Of a stretch of 64,000 nt of DNA, positions 35,628 through 49,032 are shown piece after piece. Made by a program: the position numbers and the translations under genes. The notes below the pieces were generated by a model that was given only the letters and a program-made list of their open reading frames with translations, did no database searches and had not been told where the DNA came from. Each line of letters starts with the position of its first letter. The stretch's first letter is position 1. Location: assembly GCF_020164455.1 (NCBI RefSeq), contig NZ_JAIQWW010000004.1:1-64000 (forward strand), given 5' to 3'. Source of the stretch: Phyllobacterium chamaecytisi. GTDB lineage: Bacteria > Pseudomonadota > Alphaproteobacteria > Rhizobiales > Rhizobiaceae.

Positions 35628-35731
35628 AGACCCGCAAACCCAAGGAATCAGACTCACTGGCCCGATTTTTCTCCAGTCCATAAGACAATGTTTTGCTTAA
35701 CAGGCGATTACCAACAGCGCAGGACAAAACG

Positions 35732-35758
35732 AAATGGCGGGCATTACGCCCGCCATTT
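35732..35758 (-). terminator. Terminator downstream of eno
   Basis: AAATGGCGGGC (35732-35742) and GCCCGCCATTT (35748-35758) form an 11-bp perfect stem with a 5-nt loop, 20 nt past the eno stop. On the minus strand the stem is followed by TCGTTTTG, a partial T-run. It separates eno from ftsB. Confidence 0.8.
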
Positions 35759-35778
35759 TGCTGTAGATCGACAGTTTA

Positions 35779-37565
<1,787 letters not shown>

Positions 37566-37669
37566 TTGCTCTTCTCCTCTTTTGCTTTGCCTATGAGGAT
37601 AATGAGCAAGGCTGCATCACGGTTGCATCAAAACTTAATTTTCTGCGAAGGAACTTTTATGCCGTAGGC

Positions 37670-38500
37670 TCAAGCCCTCTTGGCAATCCGGTCGAATTCC
37701 AGAAGTTTTTCCAGGAGCCGCGGCATCTGGTCGAGTGGCACCATATTTGGGCCATCCGACGGCGCATTGTCCGGATCCTGATGCGTTTCGATGAATACGC
37801 CCGCTACACCGACAGCAACTGCCGCGCGCGCCAGCGTCTCGACAAATTCGCGTTGACCGCCTGTCGAGCCACCCTGCCCGCCGGGCTGCTGCACCGAATG
37901 GGTTGCATCGAAAATAACCGGGGCCCCAAAACCAGCCATGATAGGCAGGGACCGCATGTCGGAGACAAGCGTGTTATAGCCAAACGAAGCGCCCCGCTCA
38001 GTGACCATCACGTTGGGATTGCCGCTTTCTGTGACCTTGGCAATGACATTCTTCATATCCCAAGGCGCGAGGAACTGGCCTTTCTTTATATTGACGATCT
38101 TGCCGGTGTTGGCAGCCGCGATCAAAAGATCAGTCTGCCGGCAAAGGAAAGCCGGTATTTGCAGGACATCGACCACTTGGCCAAGGATAATACATTGCTC
38201 TTCCGTATGGACGTCAGTCAACGTCGGCAGACCGAGTTCACTACGGATATCGGCGAATACCGGCAGGGAGTTCTCCAGTCCAAATCCACGCTTCCCTGTC
38301 AACGAGGTGCGGTTCGCTTTGTCGAAGCTCGACTTGTAGACAAGGCCGATCCCGAGTTTTGCTGTCAGCTCCTTCAGCGCCCCGGCCATGTCGAATGCGT
38401 GCTGGCGGCTTTCCATCTGGCAAGGCCCCGCAATGAGAGACAATTGGCCAGTGTTGGAAAATGCAACATTGCCGGCGGAAACCGTAGAATTCAGGGACAT
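37670..38500 (-). CDS. kdsA: 3-deoxy-8-phosphooctulonate synthase (KDO-8-P synthase)
   Basis: The 276-residue TIM-barrel enzyme has [21 protein letters not shown], the [13 protein letters not shown] block and [12 protein letters not shown], all conserved in KdsA. It condenses arabinose-5-phosphate with PEP to start KDO synthesis for lipopolysaccharide. The ATG shares a base with the stop of the upstream VOC gene (TGATG). Confidence 0.98.
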   Translation of the reverse strand: MSLNSTVSAGNVAFSNTGQLSLIAGPCQMESRQHAFDMAGALKELTAKLGIGLVYKSSFDKANRTSLTGKRGFGLENSLPVFADIRSELGLPTLTDVHTEEQCIILGQVVDVLQIPAFLCRQTDLLIAAANTGKIVNIKKGQFLAPWDMKNVIAKVTESGNPNVMVTERGASFGYNTLVSDMRSLPIMAGFGAPVIFDATHSVQQPGGQGGSTGGQREFVETLARAAVAVGVAGVFIETHQDPDNAPSDGPNMVPLDQMPRLLEKLLEFDRIAKRA

Positions 38501-39396
38501 CAGGAAGCCTCAAATGCGATGGCAGCGCCCTGCCCTGGTGCCTTGTGCACAATCAGGCGGGAGCCGCGCTTTTCGAACGGAATATTGTTGCTGGCCAGCA
38601 AAGTTTCAACCGCAGCGAGGTCACGCACTGCCAGCACGAAGGCCTGAAGCCACAAACCACGCCCGGTTTCCGAAACCTCGATGCCGAAGAACGACTGCAA
38701 GCCCTGAGCTGTCAACACTGTCACATTGGCGTTCGCGGCACGCAGATCCATACCGAATGAGTGCGCGTTGACGTCGCGCTGGCTGATGATCTCCTGCAGC
38801 GGATACTGGAAATCCGTCGGATTGACTTCGGACAGGATGACTTCGCGTAGTGCAACCGCGCCGTTCCGGTGCGTCTGCAGCGGCGTGCGATCAACCTTGG
38901 GCGTGTTCACCCGCTCGCAAGTGAAGAAGAAAGCGTCTGGCGCGCGCAAATCAGCCGCAAAAGCCAAGCGGAATCCCGCGATATCCTCTTTCCCGTCCGG
39001 TGTTACGAACGGGCGGGAAAAATTGAGAATTCCGCCAGCGGAAATGCCCGCTTTGACGAAAGCCTTGTGATCGCCGAGTGCGTCGTGCGTGCCCATGACA
39101 AGAGCAGAGAAGCCTTCATTGCCATTGCGGAACCGCCAAGCCTGATCACGGGCGACAAACACATTGCCGTTCCGCGCCTCTTCCTCGCACGTCTCACGCT
39201 GGCCGACTGCCAGAAATTCGAGAAAGCAGTCATCGCCGAAGAAAACGCAGACATTTTCGGTACCAAATGGATGCTTCCCGACAGGCGCTACGATGAAGCC
39301 CAGCTGTTCTAGACGCGCGCGCGCGACGTCAAGATCAGCGGTCGGCAGAACCAGATGATCGACAGGACGCGGGGTGCGGGGAGATGAAATGGTCAT
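38500..39396 (-). CDS. VOC-superfamily (glyoxalase-like) protein
   Basis: The 298-residue protein has an N-terminal VOC domain opening [23 protein letters not shown] (shortened) with metal-type ligands His14 and a Glu in DDCFLEFL, and a degenerate second half. It belongs to the glyoxalase-like group found in Rhizobiales between pyrG and kdsA. The reaction is unknown. It starts 25 nt after pyrG and is translationally coupled to kdsA. Confidence 0.88.
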   Translation of the reverse strand: MTISSPRTPRPVDHLVLPTADLDVARARLEQLGFIVAPVGKHPFGTENVCVFFGDDCFLEFLAVGQRETCEEEARNGNVFVARDQAWRFRNGNEGFSALVMGTHDALGDHKAFVKAGISAGGILNFSRPFVTPDGKEDIAGFRLAFAADLRAPDAFFFTCERVNTPKVDRTPLQTHRNGAVALREVILSEVNPTDFQYPLQEIISQRDVNAHSFGMDLRAANANVTVLTAQGLQSFFGIEVSETGRGLWLQAFVLAVRDLAAVETLLASNNIPFEKRGSRLIVHKAPGQGAAIAFEAS

Positions 39397-39421
39397 GTCA
39401 AATCGCCCCCAACGATTTTTG

Positions 39422-41062
<1,641 letters not shown>

Positions 41063-41147
41063 TTAGTCCTTTGCAAGTGATTTGGCCACAAAAAAATTCG
41101 GCCCGAAAGCCGTTTTCCCCGTTCCAATCATTTTCCATTCCAAACGA

Positions 41148-41174
41148 AACGGCCAGACGCGAGGTCTGGCCGTT
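41148..41174 (-). terminator. Hairpin terminator after the L,D-transpeptidase gene
   Basis: AACGGCCAGAC (41148-41158) and GTCTGGCCGTT (41164-41174) form an 11-bp perfect stem with a 5-nt loop, 22 nt past the transpeptidase stop. On the minus strand it is followed by TCGTTTGG. It separates this gene from pyrG. Confidence 0.78.
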
Positions 41175-41196
41175 CCAACAAATTCAACAATAGTTC

Positions 41197-41877
41197 TTAC
41201 AGAACAATAACTTCCGTGCCAATGCTGACGCGGTTATAAAGATCGATCACATGGTCGTTGACCATGCGGAAACAGCCGTTCGATGCGGAACTTCCAATGC
41301 TCGACGGCACGATCGTTCCATGAATGCGGATATGCGTGTCCTTGTTGCCCTGCGACAGGTAAAGTGCGCGCGCACCGAGCGGATTGCCTGGGCCGCCATC
41401 CATGCCGTTTTCATATTTGGCGTAATGGGCAGGTTCCCGTTCGATCATCTCTTTGGTCGGAATCCAGCGTGGCCATTCACGTTTCGTCTGGACCACGGCT
41501 GTGCCCTTGAATTCAAGGCCTTCCTTGCCGACTGCAATACCGTAGCGGCGAGCCGTGTACGAGCTTTCGACGAGGTAGAGGAACTTTGCCTTCGGATCGA
41601 TCACGATCGTGCCCGGCCTGTAGCCCGTGAATTCGACGTCCTGCGGCATGTATTTCGGATCGATCCCGTATTTGTTCTTGGCTTTGGCAGGCTGCACCGG
41701 CTTGCGAACTTCTGCAACCTCGATCGGCTGCGCCGCCGCTTGGGCATCAGTGTCGGCCTTGTCATTGCCGCCAAGCCCGAATGGATTCAGAATTTTTTTG
41801 ATAATTGGTTCTGCGGATGCCGGCCCCGACAAGGCCAGGAGCGACATTCCTATAAGCAGAGAGCGACGTGACAGCAT
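41197..41877 (-). CDS. L,D-transpeptidase (YkuD domain), exported
   Basis: The 226-residue protein has a signal peptide (SRRSLLIG then LLALSGPASA, cleavage near residue 22; the SRRxLL start is also Tat-like), a linker, and a YkuD domain with IRIHGT (His186) and the catalytic SSASNGCFRM (Cys202). These enzymes form 3-3 cross-links in peptidoglycan or attach outer-membrane proteins to it. It is bordered by a terminator downstream and a 210-bp gap upstream that holds only the secG hairpin and AT-rich DNA. Confidence 0.92.
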   Translation of the reverse strand: MLSRRSLLIGMSLLALSGPASAEPIIKKILNPFGLGGNDKADTDAQAAAQPIEVAEVRKPVQPAKAKNKYGIDPKYMPQDVEFTGYRPGTIVIDPKAKFLYLVESSYTARRYGIAVGKEGLEFKGTAVVQTKREWPRWIPTKEMIEREPAHYAKYENGMDGGPGNPLGARALYLSQGNKDTHIRIHGTIVPSSIGSSASNGCFRMVNDHVIDLYNRVSIGTEVIVL

Positions 41878-42031
41878 AGTTTAAAGTTCCCGCGTAGATT
41901 GCAAAACGCCATCAGCAGCGTTTGCGAGGCCCCAAGGCCAATCTGATATCGCGATATCCGAAGACCAGTTTCTTCTCAATGCAAATCGCTGTGAAGAATA
42001 CCACAGATTCATTGTTCGCATCAAAAGGTTG

Positions 42032-42061
42032 CGGAAGCGCAACACATTTTACGCGCTTCCG
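42032..42061 (-). terminator. Hairpin downstream of secG
   Basis: CGGAAGCGC (42032-42040) pairs with GCGCTTCCG (42053-42061) across a 12-nt loop. It begins 27 nt beyond the secG stop; on the minus strand CAACCTTTTG follows. It is likely a terminator for the tpiA-secG unit. Confidence 0.6.
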
Positions 42062-42087
42062 TCAATCAAACGATTTGGCGGTCCGAA

Positions 42088-42573
42088 TTACTGCGAATTC
42101 GGGACCGGATTTGCCGGTTGTGCAGGCGTAACCGGAGCTGTCGGCGCAGGTAGCGTCGATTCGGGCGCAGCCGGAGCAGTGGTACCCGGCGCTGCCGAAC
42201 CTGGGGCTGGCTCATTGGAGGCAGGCGGCGTTGCATTATTGGACGAGGGGCCACCCAACTGGTTGAGAATGCCACCGCTTGTGGGAGGCTGCTGGCCTGC
42301 GGGCTGAGTGCCTGTGGTCGTGGGGATACGGTTGAGAATATCAGTCGGATTTTCACCGTAGCGGGCCATGATGCCGAGCGCCAAAGACGTTATGAAGAAC
42401 CCCGTTGCAAGGATCGCCGTCGCCCGTGTCAGCACGTTTGCAGCGCCTCGGGCCGTCATGAAGCCGGAGCCACCACCAATTCCGAGACCGCCGCCTTCGG
42501 AGCGCTGCATGAGCACGACCCCAACAAGGGCAAGTACAATCAGAAGATGAATGACGATGACGACGGTTTGCAT
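42088..42573 (-). CDS. secG: Preprotein translocase subunit SecG
   Basis: The 161-residue protein has the two SecG helices (about 3-22 and 51-73) and the conserved loop LMQRSEGGGLGIGGGSGFM, followed by a long Pro/Ala/Thr/Gly-rich C-terminal tail (about 80-161). The tail makes it about 50 residues longer than E. coli SecG, as in other Rhizobiales. It assists SecYE during protein export. The gene is 112 nt downstream of tpiA. Confidence 0.95.
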   Translation of the reverse strand: MQTVVIVIHLLIVLALVGVVLMQRSEGGGLGIGGGSGFMTARGAANVLTRATAILATGFFITSLALGIMARYGENPTDILNRIPTTTGTQPAGQQPPTSGGILNQLGGPSSNNATPPASNEPAPGSAAPGTTAPAAPESTLPAPTAPVTPAQPANPVPNSQ

Positions 42574-42685
42574 GGGGTATTTTCTGCTTTCTAGGGGTCG
42601 GACGCGGCTCTTTACACCGTATCGGCCAATAAACCAAGCCCGTCAGGTGACAGTTTTCTTGTGCTTTTCGCGGTTTTTCCGTCAC

Positions 42686-43450
42686 TCAAAGAGAATGATA
42701 AGCCTCACAGATGGCGAGGAAGTCCGCTGCTTTCAAGCTTGCGCCACCAACAAGTGCGCCGTCGACATTTTCGACCCCCAGAAGCTCCACGGCGTTGCCT
42801 GGCTTTACTGATCCACCATAGAGGATACGAATCCTATCACCTTCACCACCGAAACGCGTACTCAACGCCGAACGGATAAAGGTATGCACTTCCTGTACAT
42901 CCGTGGCGGTCGGTGTCAGACCCGTTCCAATGGCCCATACGGGTTCATAGGCTATGATGCTGTTGCCGGCGTCGGCACCATCAGGAACCGAACCCGAAAG
43001 TTGTGTAGCCACCACGTCGAGCGTAGCGCCTGCCTGACGCTGCGCTCCTGTCTCGCCAATGCAGATGATCGCCACAAGACCCGCTTCCCAGGCTGCCCTC
43101 GCCTTTGCGTTGACCATATCGTCAGTTTCGCCATGGTCCGCCCGGCGTTCGGAATGTCCAACAATGACATGGGATGCGCCGGCGTCTTTCAGCATGTCCG
43201 CGGAGGTATCGCCTGTATGCGGGCCTGACTTCTGGGTATGGCAGTCTTGCCCCCCTATGCTCAAGGCTTCACCCTCGACGGACTGGGCAGCACGGAAGAC
43301 AAGCGTCGCCGGCACACAGATCAACGCGTCGATCTTCTCGCCAATCGCGGAATTCGGCCTGTTGACGATGATACGCAGTTCCTCGAGCGACTCTCCGGTA
43401 CCATTCATTTTCCAGTTACCAGCAACGAGCGGACGGACATCTGGGGTCAT
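42686..43450 (-). CDS. tpiA: Triose-phosphate isomerase
   Basis: The 254-residue enzyme shows the active-site Lys in GNWKMNG, the His in GHSERR, the Glu in [10 protein letters not shown] and the phosphate loop in [11 protein letters not shown]. It interconverts dihydroxyacetone phosphate and glyceraldehyde 3-phosphate. ATG 43450 (GGAACG upstream) gives the normal length; the frame extends to 43525 but without a family match. It is divergent from ppiD across 141 bp. Confidence 0.98.
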   Translation of the reverse strand: MTPDVRPLVAGNWKMNGTGESLEELRIIVNRPNSAIGEKIDALICVPATLVFRAAQSVEGEALSIGGQDCHTQKSGPHTGDTSADMLKDAGASHVIVGHSERRADHGETDDMVNAKARAAWEAGLVAIICIGETGAQRQAGATLDVVATQLSGSVPDGADAGNSIIAYEPVWAIGTGLTPTATDVQEVHTFIRSALSTRFGGEGDRIRILYGGSVKPGNAVELLGVENVDGALVGGASLKAADFLAICEAYHSL

Positions 43451-43591
43451 TGAGCGTTCCTTATGCGATTGTTTTGGCAATTTCTCAGTCTGACTAGCAA
43501 ATTCACTCGATAAAGCAATCGACACAAGCCTTCCATGACGCTATTCCCCTATGGATTCAATTAAGCCTCTTGACTGATACGGTGACTTTTA

Positions 43592-45481
43592 ATGCTCGAC
43601 TCTCTCCGCAATGTTGCACAAACCTGGGTGGCAAAAGTGCTCATGGGCCTTCTCGTGGTCAGCTTTGCCGGATGGGGTGTTTCCAGCACGATCCTCGGCG
43701 CAATAAGCGGCAGTGCAGCCATTCGTGCCGGACATTCCGAAGTGTCACCAGTCGATTATCGCTTGGCCTACGACCGCCAACTTGCTGCACTATCGCAGCG
43801 CTTCGGTCAGCGCCTCACGCGCGAGCAGGCCGATGCCATCGGGATTGGTCATCAGGTGCAGGGGCAGTTGGTTGCCGGCGTGGTTCTCGACGAACAGGCG
43901 CGTACCATGTCGCTCGGCCTGTCAAAGGATCGCCTGGCACAGCTCGCCGCTGAAGATCCGGCATTCCAGGGCGCCGATGGCCGCTTCAATCCAGCGCAGT
44001 TTGATATGGTGCTTCGCAACGCCGGCATGAGCCCGCAAAGCTATCTCGACAACCGTGCACAAGTCGCACGCCGTCAGCAGATCGTCGAAGCCGTTGCCGA
44101 TGGCGTCAAGGCGCCTGACACCCTTCTTAAAGCGGTTGCTCTTTATAAGGGCGAGTCACGCACGATCGATTACGTCGCCATGCCGAAGAGCTTCGTGAGC
44201 GATATTGCCGATCCCAGCGATGCGGATTTGAAGACATATTTCGATGCAAACAAGGAAGTTTACGGCGCGCCGCAATACCGCAAGGTAAGCTATGTCAAGC
44301 TTGAGCCGAAGGATATCGCCAATCCGGCTTTGGTGACCCCCGAAGAGATCAAGACTGAGTATGACAAGAACATTGCGCGCTATTCGACGCCGGAAACGCG
44401 CACCATCGAACAGTTGACGTTTGCAAATGAAGACGCAGCAAAAGCTGCACATGACAAGATCGTGGCCGGAACCAGCTTCGATGATATCGTCAAGTCGGAA
44501 GGCAAGACGATGGATGACGTTCGTCTCGGCACATTCCCGAAAACCGGCCTGCCCGATCAATCAATTGCCGATCCGATCTTTGCGCTTCAGGCAAACGGTG
44601 TCAGCGACGTGTTGAAGGGTGCATTTGGGCCAGTTCTCGTTCGCGTATCGGCTATCAATCCTGCGGTCACCAAGCCTCTCACCGAAGTTGAGAAGGATAT
44701 TCGTGAGACCATAGCTTTGACACAGGCAGCGTCCGCGATTGCGGATGTGCACGATGCCTATGAGAATGCGCGCGCTGACGGTGCGAGCATGGCAGAGGCC
44801 GCAGCAAAGCAGAACCTGAAGGTCGTAACGATTGATGCAGTCGATTCCAGTGGCCATGGTGCCGATGAAAAGGAAATTGCCAATCTGCCGTTCGATGAGA
44901 ACCAGTTGGCAGCAGTATTCCAAGCGGACGTTGGTTTCGACAATGAACCGTTCAATCTCGGCACGAACAGCTATCTTTGGTACGACGTCGACAGTGTAAC
45001 GCCTGCCCGAGAGCGCCCGCTTGATGAAGTGAAGCCGCGTGTTGTTGCTGCATGGAAGGCGGCTGAAGCCGAAAAGCGTCTCAACGAAAAAGCCGAGGAG
45101 GTGCGCAAGCGTGTTGCCGGCGGCACATCGCTCGACGACATAGCGGCCGAATTCAAATTCACCAAGGATACGAAACGCGGCATCACGCGCCAAAGCAAGG
45201 ATGCCGATCTCGGTGAAGGCGGCGTCGCATCGGTCTTCGATGGCCCGGAAGGGCTTGTCGGTGTAACAGAATCGGCGTCCGACGGCTCGAAACTCATCTT
45301 CAAGGTCGTCGAGTCGATCGAACCGGCGAATGTCGGACCGGAAACGCTGACGACCGTGGAACGAGATGCATTCGGTTCTCGCATTGCCGACGATCTGCTC
45401 GACCAGCTCGTTGCGCAATTGCAGACCGTATATCCCGTGTCCATCAACCAGACCGTCATTAATCAGGCACTTGCACGTTAG
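43592..45481 (+). CDS. ppiD: PpiD-type periplasmic peptidyl-prolyl isomerase
   Basis: The 629-residue protein has one N-terminal membrane anchor (about 14-36), a SurA-N-like chaperone domain (about 40-200), a parvulin region (about 255-365; TIEQLTF, GTSFDDIVKSEG, PIFALQANGVSDVLKGAFGPVLVRV shortened) and a C-terminal helical part. It assists folding of proteins leaving the SecYEG channel. It is followed 12 nt later by trpD and appears to lead a five-gene unit with trpD, trpC, moaC and moeA. Confidence 0.93.
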   Translation: MLDSLRNVAQTWVAKVLMGLLVVSFAGWGVSSTILGAISGSAAIRAGHSEVSPVDYRLAYDRQLAALSQRFGQRLTREQADAIGIGHQVQGQLVAGVVLDEQARTMSLGLSKDRLAQLAAEDPAFQGADGRFNPAQFDMVLRNAGMSPQSYLDNRAQVARRQQIVEAVADGVKAPDTLLKAVALYKGESRTIDYVAMPKSFVSDIADPSDADLKTYFDANKEVYGAPQYRKVSYVKLEPKDIANPALVTPEEIKTEYDKNIARYSTPETRTIEQLTFANEDAAKAAHDKIVAGTSFDDIVKSEGKTMDDVRLGTFPKTGLPDQSIADPIFALQANGVSDVLKGAFGPVLVRVSAINPAVTKPLTEVEKDIRETIALTQAASAIADVHDAYENARADGASMAEAAAKQNLKVVTIDAVDSSGHGADEKEIANLPFDENQLAAVFQADVGFDNEPFNLGTNSYLWYDVDSVTPARERPLDEVKPRVVAAWKAAEAEKRLNEKAEEVRKRVAGGTSLDDIAAEFKFTKDTKRGITRQSKDADLGEGGVASVFDGPEGLVGVTESASDGSKLIFKVVESIEPANVGPETLTTVERDAFGSRIADDLLDQLVAQLQTVYPVSINQTVINQALAR

Positions 45482-45493
45482 GTCAGACAGAAA

Positions 45494-46513
45494 ATGGCTG
45501 AATTAAAGCGTTTCATCGGCATAGCGGCTACAGGCAAAGCGCTCTCGCAGGAGGAAGCCGTCGAGGCTTTTGACATCATGATGTCGGGACAGGCCACCCC
45601 TGCCCAAATCGGTGCCCTGTTAATGGCGCTGCGGGTGCGTGGCGAAAATATCGACGAGATCAGCGGCGCTGTTTCCGCCATGCGTTCAAAGATGCTGAAG
45701 GTGAATACCTCTTCGAATGCCATCGATATTGTCGGAACGGGTGGCGATCAATCGGGTTCATATAATGTCTCTACCTGCGCCGCATTCGTTGCCGCCGGTG
45801 CCGGTGTTCCCGTCGCCAAGCACGGCAATCGTGCCTTGTCATCGCGTTCCGGCGCGGCCGATACACTTGCTGCTCTTGGCATCAACATCGAAATTGGCCC
45901 AGAACTGATTGCCACCTGCATTGAACAGGCCGGGATCGGCTTCATGTTCGCGCCCATGCATCACCCGGCCATGAAACATGTTGGTCCCGCACGTGTCGAA
46001 CTTGGCACGCGGACCATCTTCAATCTGCTTGGCCCTTTAACCAATCCGGCAGGCGTCAAACGTCAACTTGTCGGCGTGTTCGCGCCTGAATGGGTCGAGC
46101 CCATAGCGCATGTGCTGAAAAACCTCGGATCCGAAGCCGTATGGGTTGTGCATGGCGATGGTCTGGACGAGATCACCACGGCCGGCGTGACCAAGGTCGC
46201 GGCGCTGGAAAACGGAAAAGTTCGCACTTTCGAGATCGATCCGGAATCCTTTGGCTTGCGGCTGGTGGATCCGCAGGATTTGAAGGGCGGTACGGCCGAT
46301 GAGAATGCAGTGTCGCTTCTTTCGGTACTTGATGGAGCGCACGGCGCTTACCGCGATATTACCCTGTTCAATGCCGCTGCAGGGCTTGTAATTGCCGGCG
46401 TAGCGGCCGATCTCAAGGTTGGCATAGAAATGGCTGCACATTCGATTGACAGCGGTGCTGCCCGAAATGTGCTTAAAAAGCTGGTTCATGTTTCCAACAG
46501 CGAGGCGCTTTGA
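45494..46513 (+). CDS. trpD: Anthranilate phosphoribosyltransferase
   Basis: The 339-residue enzyme has the PRPP-binding [15 protein letters not shown] motif, the [17 protein letters not shown] block and the [12 protein letters not shown] segment that binds anthranilate. It transfers phosphoribose to anthranilate in tryptophan synthesis. No leader peptide or attenuator is visible upstream, and trpE is not in the window. Confidence 0.98.
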   Translation: MAELKRFIGIAATGKALSQEEAVEAFDIMMSGQATPAQIGALLMALRVRGENIDEISGAVSAMRSKMLKVNTSSNAIDIVGTGGDQSGSYNVSTCAAFVAAGAGVPVAKHGNRALSSRSGAADTLAALGINIEIGPELIATCIEQAGIGFMFAPMHHPAMKHVGPARVELGTRTIFNLLGPLTNPAGVKRQLVGVFAPEWVEPIAHVLKNLGSEAVWVVHGDGLDEITTAGVTKVAALENGKVRTFEIDPESFGLRLVDPQDLKGGTADENAVSLLSVLDGAHGAYRDITLFNAAAGLVIAGVAADLKVGIEMAAHSIDSGAARNVLKKLVHVSNSEAL

Positions 46514-46515
46514 CC

Positions 46516-47334
46516 ATGGTTGATATCCTTCGCAAGATCGAAGCCTATAAGCGCGAGGAGATCGCTGCTGCCAAGACACGCGTCACACTTGATGAACTGA
46601 AGGTACAGATAAAGGATCAGGACTCGCCGCGCGGTTTTCTCGGTGCCCTGCAGAAGAAACGCGCCGCCGGACAGTTCGCACTGATCGCCGAGATCAAGAA
46701 GGCCAGCCCATCCAAGGGCCTGATCCGTCCGGATTTCGATCCGCCAGCCTTGGCGAAAGCCTATGAGGCCGGTGGAGCCGCGTGCCTCTCCGTACTGACC
46801 GACGCACCATCATTTCAGGGTGCTCCGGAGTTCCTGCAAGCCGCCCGTGCGGCGACTAGGCTACCTGCCCTGCGCAAGGATTTCCTGTTCGATACCTATC
46901 AGGTTTATGAAGCGCGCAGTTGGGGTGCCGATTGTATTCTTGTCATAATGGCAAGCGTTACCGACGACGTAGCCCGCGCGTTGGAAGAAGCGGCCGTTGC
47001 CCTCGATATGGATGTGCTTGTCGAAGTGCACGATGAGGCGGAACTCGAGCGCGCGTTGAAATTGAATTCGCCATTGCTCGGCATCAATAATCGTAACCTG
47101 CGCACGTTCAACGTGGACCTGGCCGTATCGGAACGCTTGGCGAAAATGGTACCGTCGAGCAAGTTTCTGGTCAGCGAGAGCGGTGTGTTCACGCATGCCG
47201 ACTGCCAGAGGCTGGCAAAATCCAACATCGGCACATTTCTGGTCGGCGAAAGCCTCATGCGCCAGGATGACGTGGCGGCAGCCACGAGAACACTATTGCA
47301 GGGCACCGTAGACAAGCAGACAGACGCGGCATGA
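46516..47334 (+). CDS. trpC: Indole-3-glycerol phosphate synthase
   Basis: The 272-residue TIM barrel has [34 protein letters not shown], the [10 protein letters not shown] segment and SESGVF, the catalytic and phosphate-binding blocks of TrpC. It is monofunctional, not fused to TrpF. ATG 46516 follows the trpD stop by 2 nt; a TTG at 46510 overlapping trpD is less likely. Confidence 0.98.
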   Translation: MVDILRKIEAYKREEIAAAKTRVTLDELKVQIKDQDSPRGFLGALQKKRAAGQFALIAEIKKASPSKGLIRPDFDPPALAKAYEAGGAACLSVLTDAPSFQGAPEFLQAARAATRLPALRKDFLFDTYQVYEARSWGADCILVIMASVTDDVARALEEAAVALDMDVLVEVHDEAELERALKLNSPLLGINNRNLRTFNVDLAVSERLAKMVPSSKFLVSESGVFTHADCQRLAKSNIGTFLVGESLMRQDDVAAATRTLLQGTVDKQTDAA

Positions 47335-47822
47335 CAACACCCAAGCTTACGCATCTCGACGAGACGGGCGCCGCCCATATGGTCGATGTTGGCGCCAAGG
47401 TTGATACAGAACGGGTGGCGGTTGCCGAAGGCTTGGTGAAAATGCGCGCGGAAACGCTGGCGCTTATCAAATCCGGCAATGCCGCCAAGGGTGACGTGAT
47501 TGGAACGGCGCGGATCGCCGGGATCATGGCGGCGAAAAAGACCCATGATCTGATCCCGCTTTGTCATCCGCTGCTCTTGAGCAAGATATCCATCGATATC
47601 GAGGCCGATGACGCCTTGCCAGGTCTGCACGTCGTCGCAACGGTCAAATTGACCGGCAAGACAGGCGTCGAGATGGAAGCGCTGACCGCTGTTTCTGTGG
47701 CATGCCTGACGATTTACGACATGGCGAAGGCTGCAGACAAGGCAATGGTCATCCAGGATATCCGCCTTCTGCAGAAGACCGGCGGAAAGTCCGGAGCATG
47801 GTCAGCAGCGCATGAGAGATAA
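47331..47822 (+). CDS. moaC: Cyclic pyranopterin monophosphate synthase
   Basis: The 163-residue protein has MVDVGAK, the [23 protein letters not shown] core (shortened) and [20 protein letters not shown] (shortened) typical of MoaC. It makes cyclic pyranopterin monophosphate in molybdenum-cofactor synthesis. It overlaps the trpC stop by 4 nt (ATGA). Confidence 0.98.
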   Translation: MTTPKLTHLDETGAAHMVDVGAKVDTERVAVAEGLVKMRAETLALIKSGNAAKGDVIGTARIAGIMAAKKTHDLIPLCHPLLLSKISIDIEADDALPGLHVVATVKLTGKTGVEMEALTAVSVACLTIYDMAKAADKAMVIQDIRLLQKTGGKSGAWSAAHER

Positions 47823-47823
47823 T

Positions 47824-49032
47824 ATGTCAGGACTTCTTCCGGTTGACGAGGCGTTAAGGCGTATTCTCGCCAGCGCAGAGAAACTCGAAGCAGAGCTTAT
47901 CCCTCTTGCCGCCGCCGGTGGCCGCGTTCTCGCTACTGATGTTTATGCCAAACGGCAGCAGCCCCCCTTTGCAGCCTCCGCCATGGACGGATACGCGGTT
48001 CAGGCCGCCGACGTGGCGACAGTTCCGGTCACGTTGAAACTGATCGGACAATCGGCAGCAGGGCATGCGTTTTCCGGCACTATGAAATCAGGTGAAGCCG
48101 TTCGTATTTTCACTGGAGCGCCGGTTCCCGAGGGTGCGGACAGTGTCGTGATCCAGGAAAACACGATTCCGGGAGACCGCGAGGTCGGGATCACAGAAAC
48201 CGTCACATTCGGCAGAAATATCCGCAAAGCCGGTCTGGACTTCGACGAAGGCGATCTGCTGCTTGAGGCGGGACGCGTTCTTGATTCAGCCGCCCTCGCC
48301 CTCGCCGCCGCAGCCAATCACCCGACGCTTGAAGTGGTTCGGCTGCCTCGCGTGGCCATTCTCGCTACCGGCGACGAATTGGTCACCCCAGGTGAGAATT
48401 ATCGGCCGGATCAGATCATTGCCTCCAACAGCTATGGACTGGCCGAAATCGTGCGACAGGCTGGCGGAGTGCCAATCGATCTTGGTATTGCCGAGGACCG
48501 GCTCGAAGCCTTGAGCGATGCACTCGATGAGGCCGTGGCGGCCAAGGCAGATATTTTGGTCACGCTTGGCGGCGCGTCGGTCGGAGATCATGACCTCGTT
48601 CAACCGGCACTCGCTGCCAAGGGCATGGAACTCGATTTCTGGAAGATTGCGCTGCGCCCAGGTAAGCCGTTGATGTTTGGCCGCCTGCAGGACATGAAAA
48701 TCCTAGGCCTGCCCGGCAATCCGGTCTCCAGCCTGATTTGCGCGCATATATTTCTGATCCCGCTGATCCACGCCATGCTCGACTTGCCCCATACGCCTGA
48801 TCTTCGTTCGGCGGTTCTTGGCACCGACATGGGCACCAATGACCAGCGTCAGGATTATGTTCGCGCGCGCATCACCAAAGACGATCGCGGACAACTGATC
48901 GCGACGCCCTTCGTTATGCAGGATTCGTCGATGCTGAAGTTCCTGGCGGACGCCAACGGCCTGATTGTGCGTGAACCGCATGCGCCCGCGATCAAGGCGG
49001 GATCGGCTTGCAGTGTGATGATGCTACGCTGA
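47824..49032 (+). CDS. moeA: Molybdopterin molybdenumtransferase
   Basis: The 402-residue protein has the MoeA order: domain with AMDGYAV, IFTGAPVPEGADSVV, GRNIRKAG, the central GDELVTPGE and TLGGASVGDHD, the GNPVSS motif and a C-terminal beta-barrel. It inserts molybdate into molybdopterin. ATG 47824, just after the moaC stop, is preferred; ATG 47812 within moaC is in frame and adds four residues. The 3' end overlaps the convergent thuB by 9 nt. Confidence 0.96.
   Translation: MSGLLPVDEALRRILASAEKLEAELIPLAAAGGRVLATDVYAKRQQPPFAASAMDGYAVQAADVATVPVTLKLIGQSAAGHAFSGTMKSGEAVRIFTGAPVPEGADSVVIQENTIPGDREVGITETVTFGRNIRKAGLDFDEGDLLLEAGRVLDSAALALAAAANHPTLEVVRLPRVAILATGDELVTPGENYRPDQIIASNSYGLAEIVRQAGGVPIDLGIAEDRLEALSDALDEAVAAKADILVTLGGASVGDHDLVQPALAAKGMELDFWKIALRPGKPLMFGRLQDMKILGLPGNPVSSLICAHIFLIPLIHAMLDLPHTPDLRSAVLGTDMGTNDQRQDYVRARITKDDRGQLIATPFVMQDSSMLKFLADANGLIVREPHAPAIKAGSACSVMMLR

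Noticed and set aside
41878-42087. tRNA gene near secG, as found in some enterobacteria
   Set aside because: No cloverleaf, no GTTCRA T-loop and no acceptor pairing; only the secG hairpin is seen.
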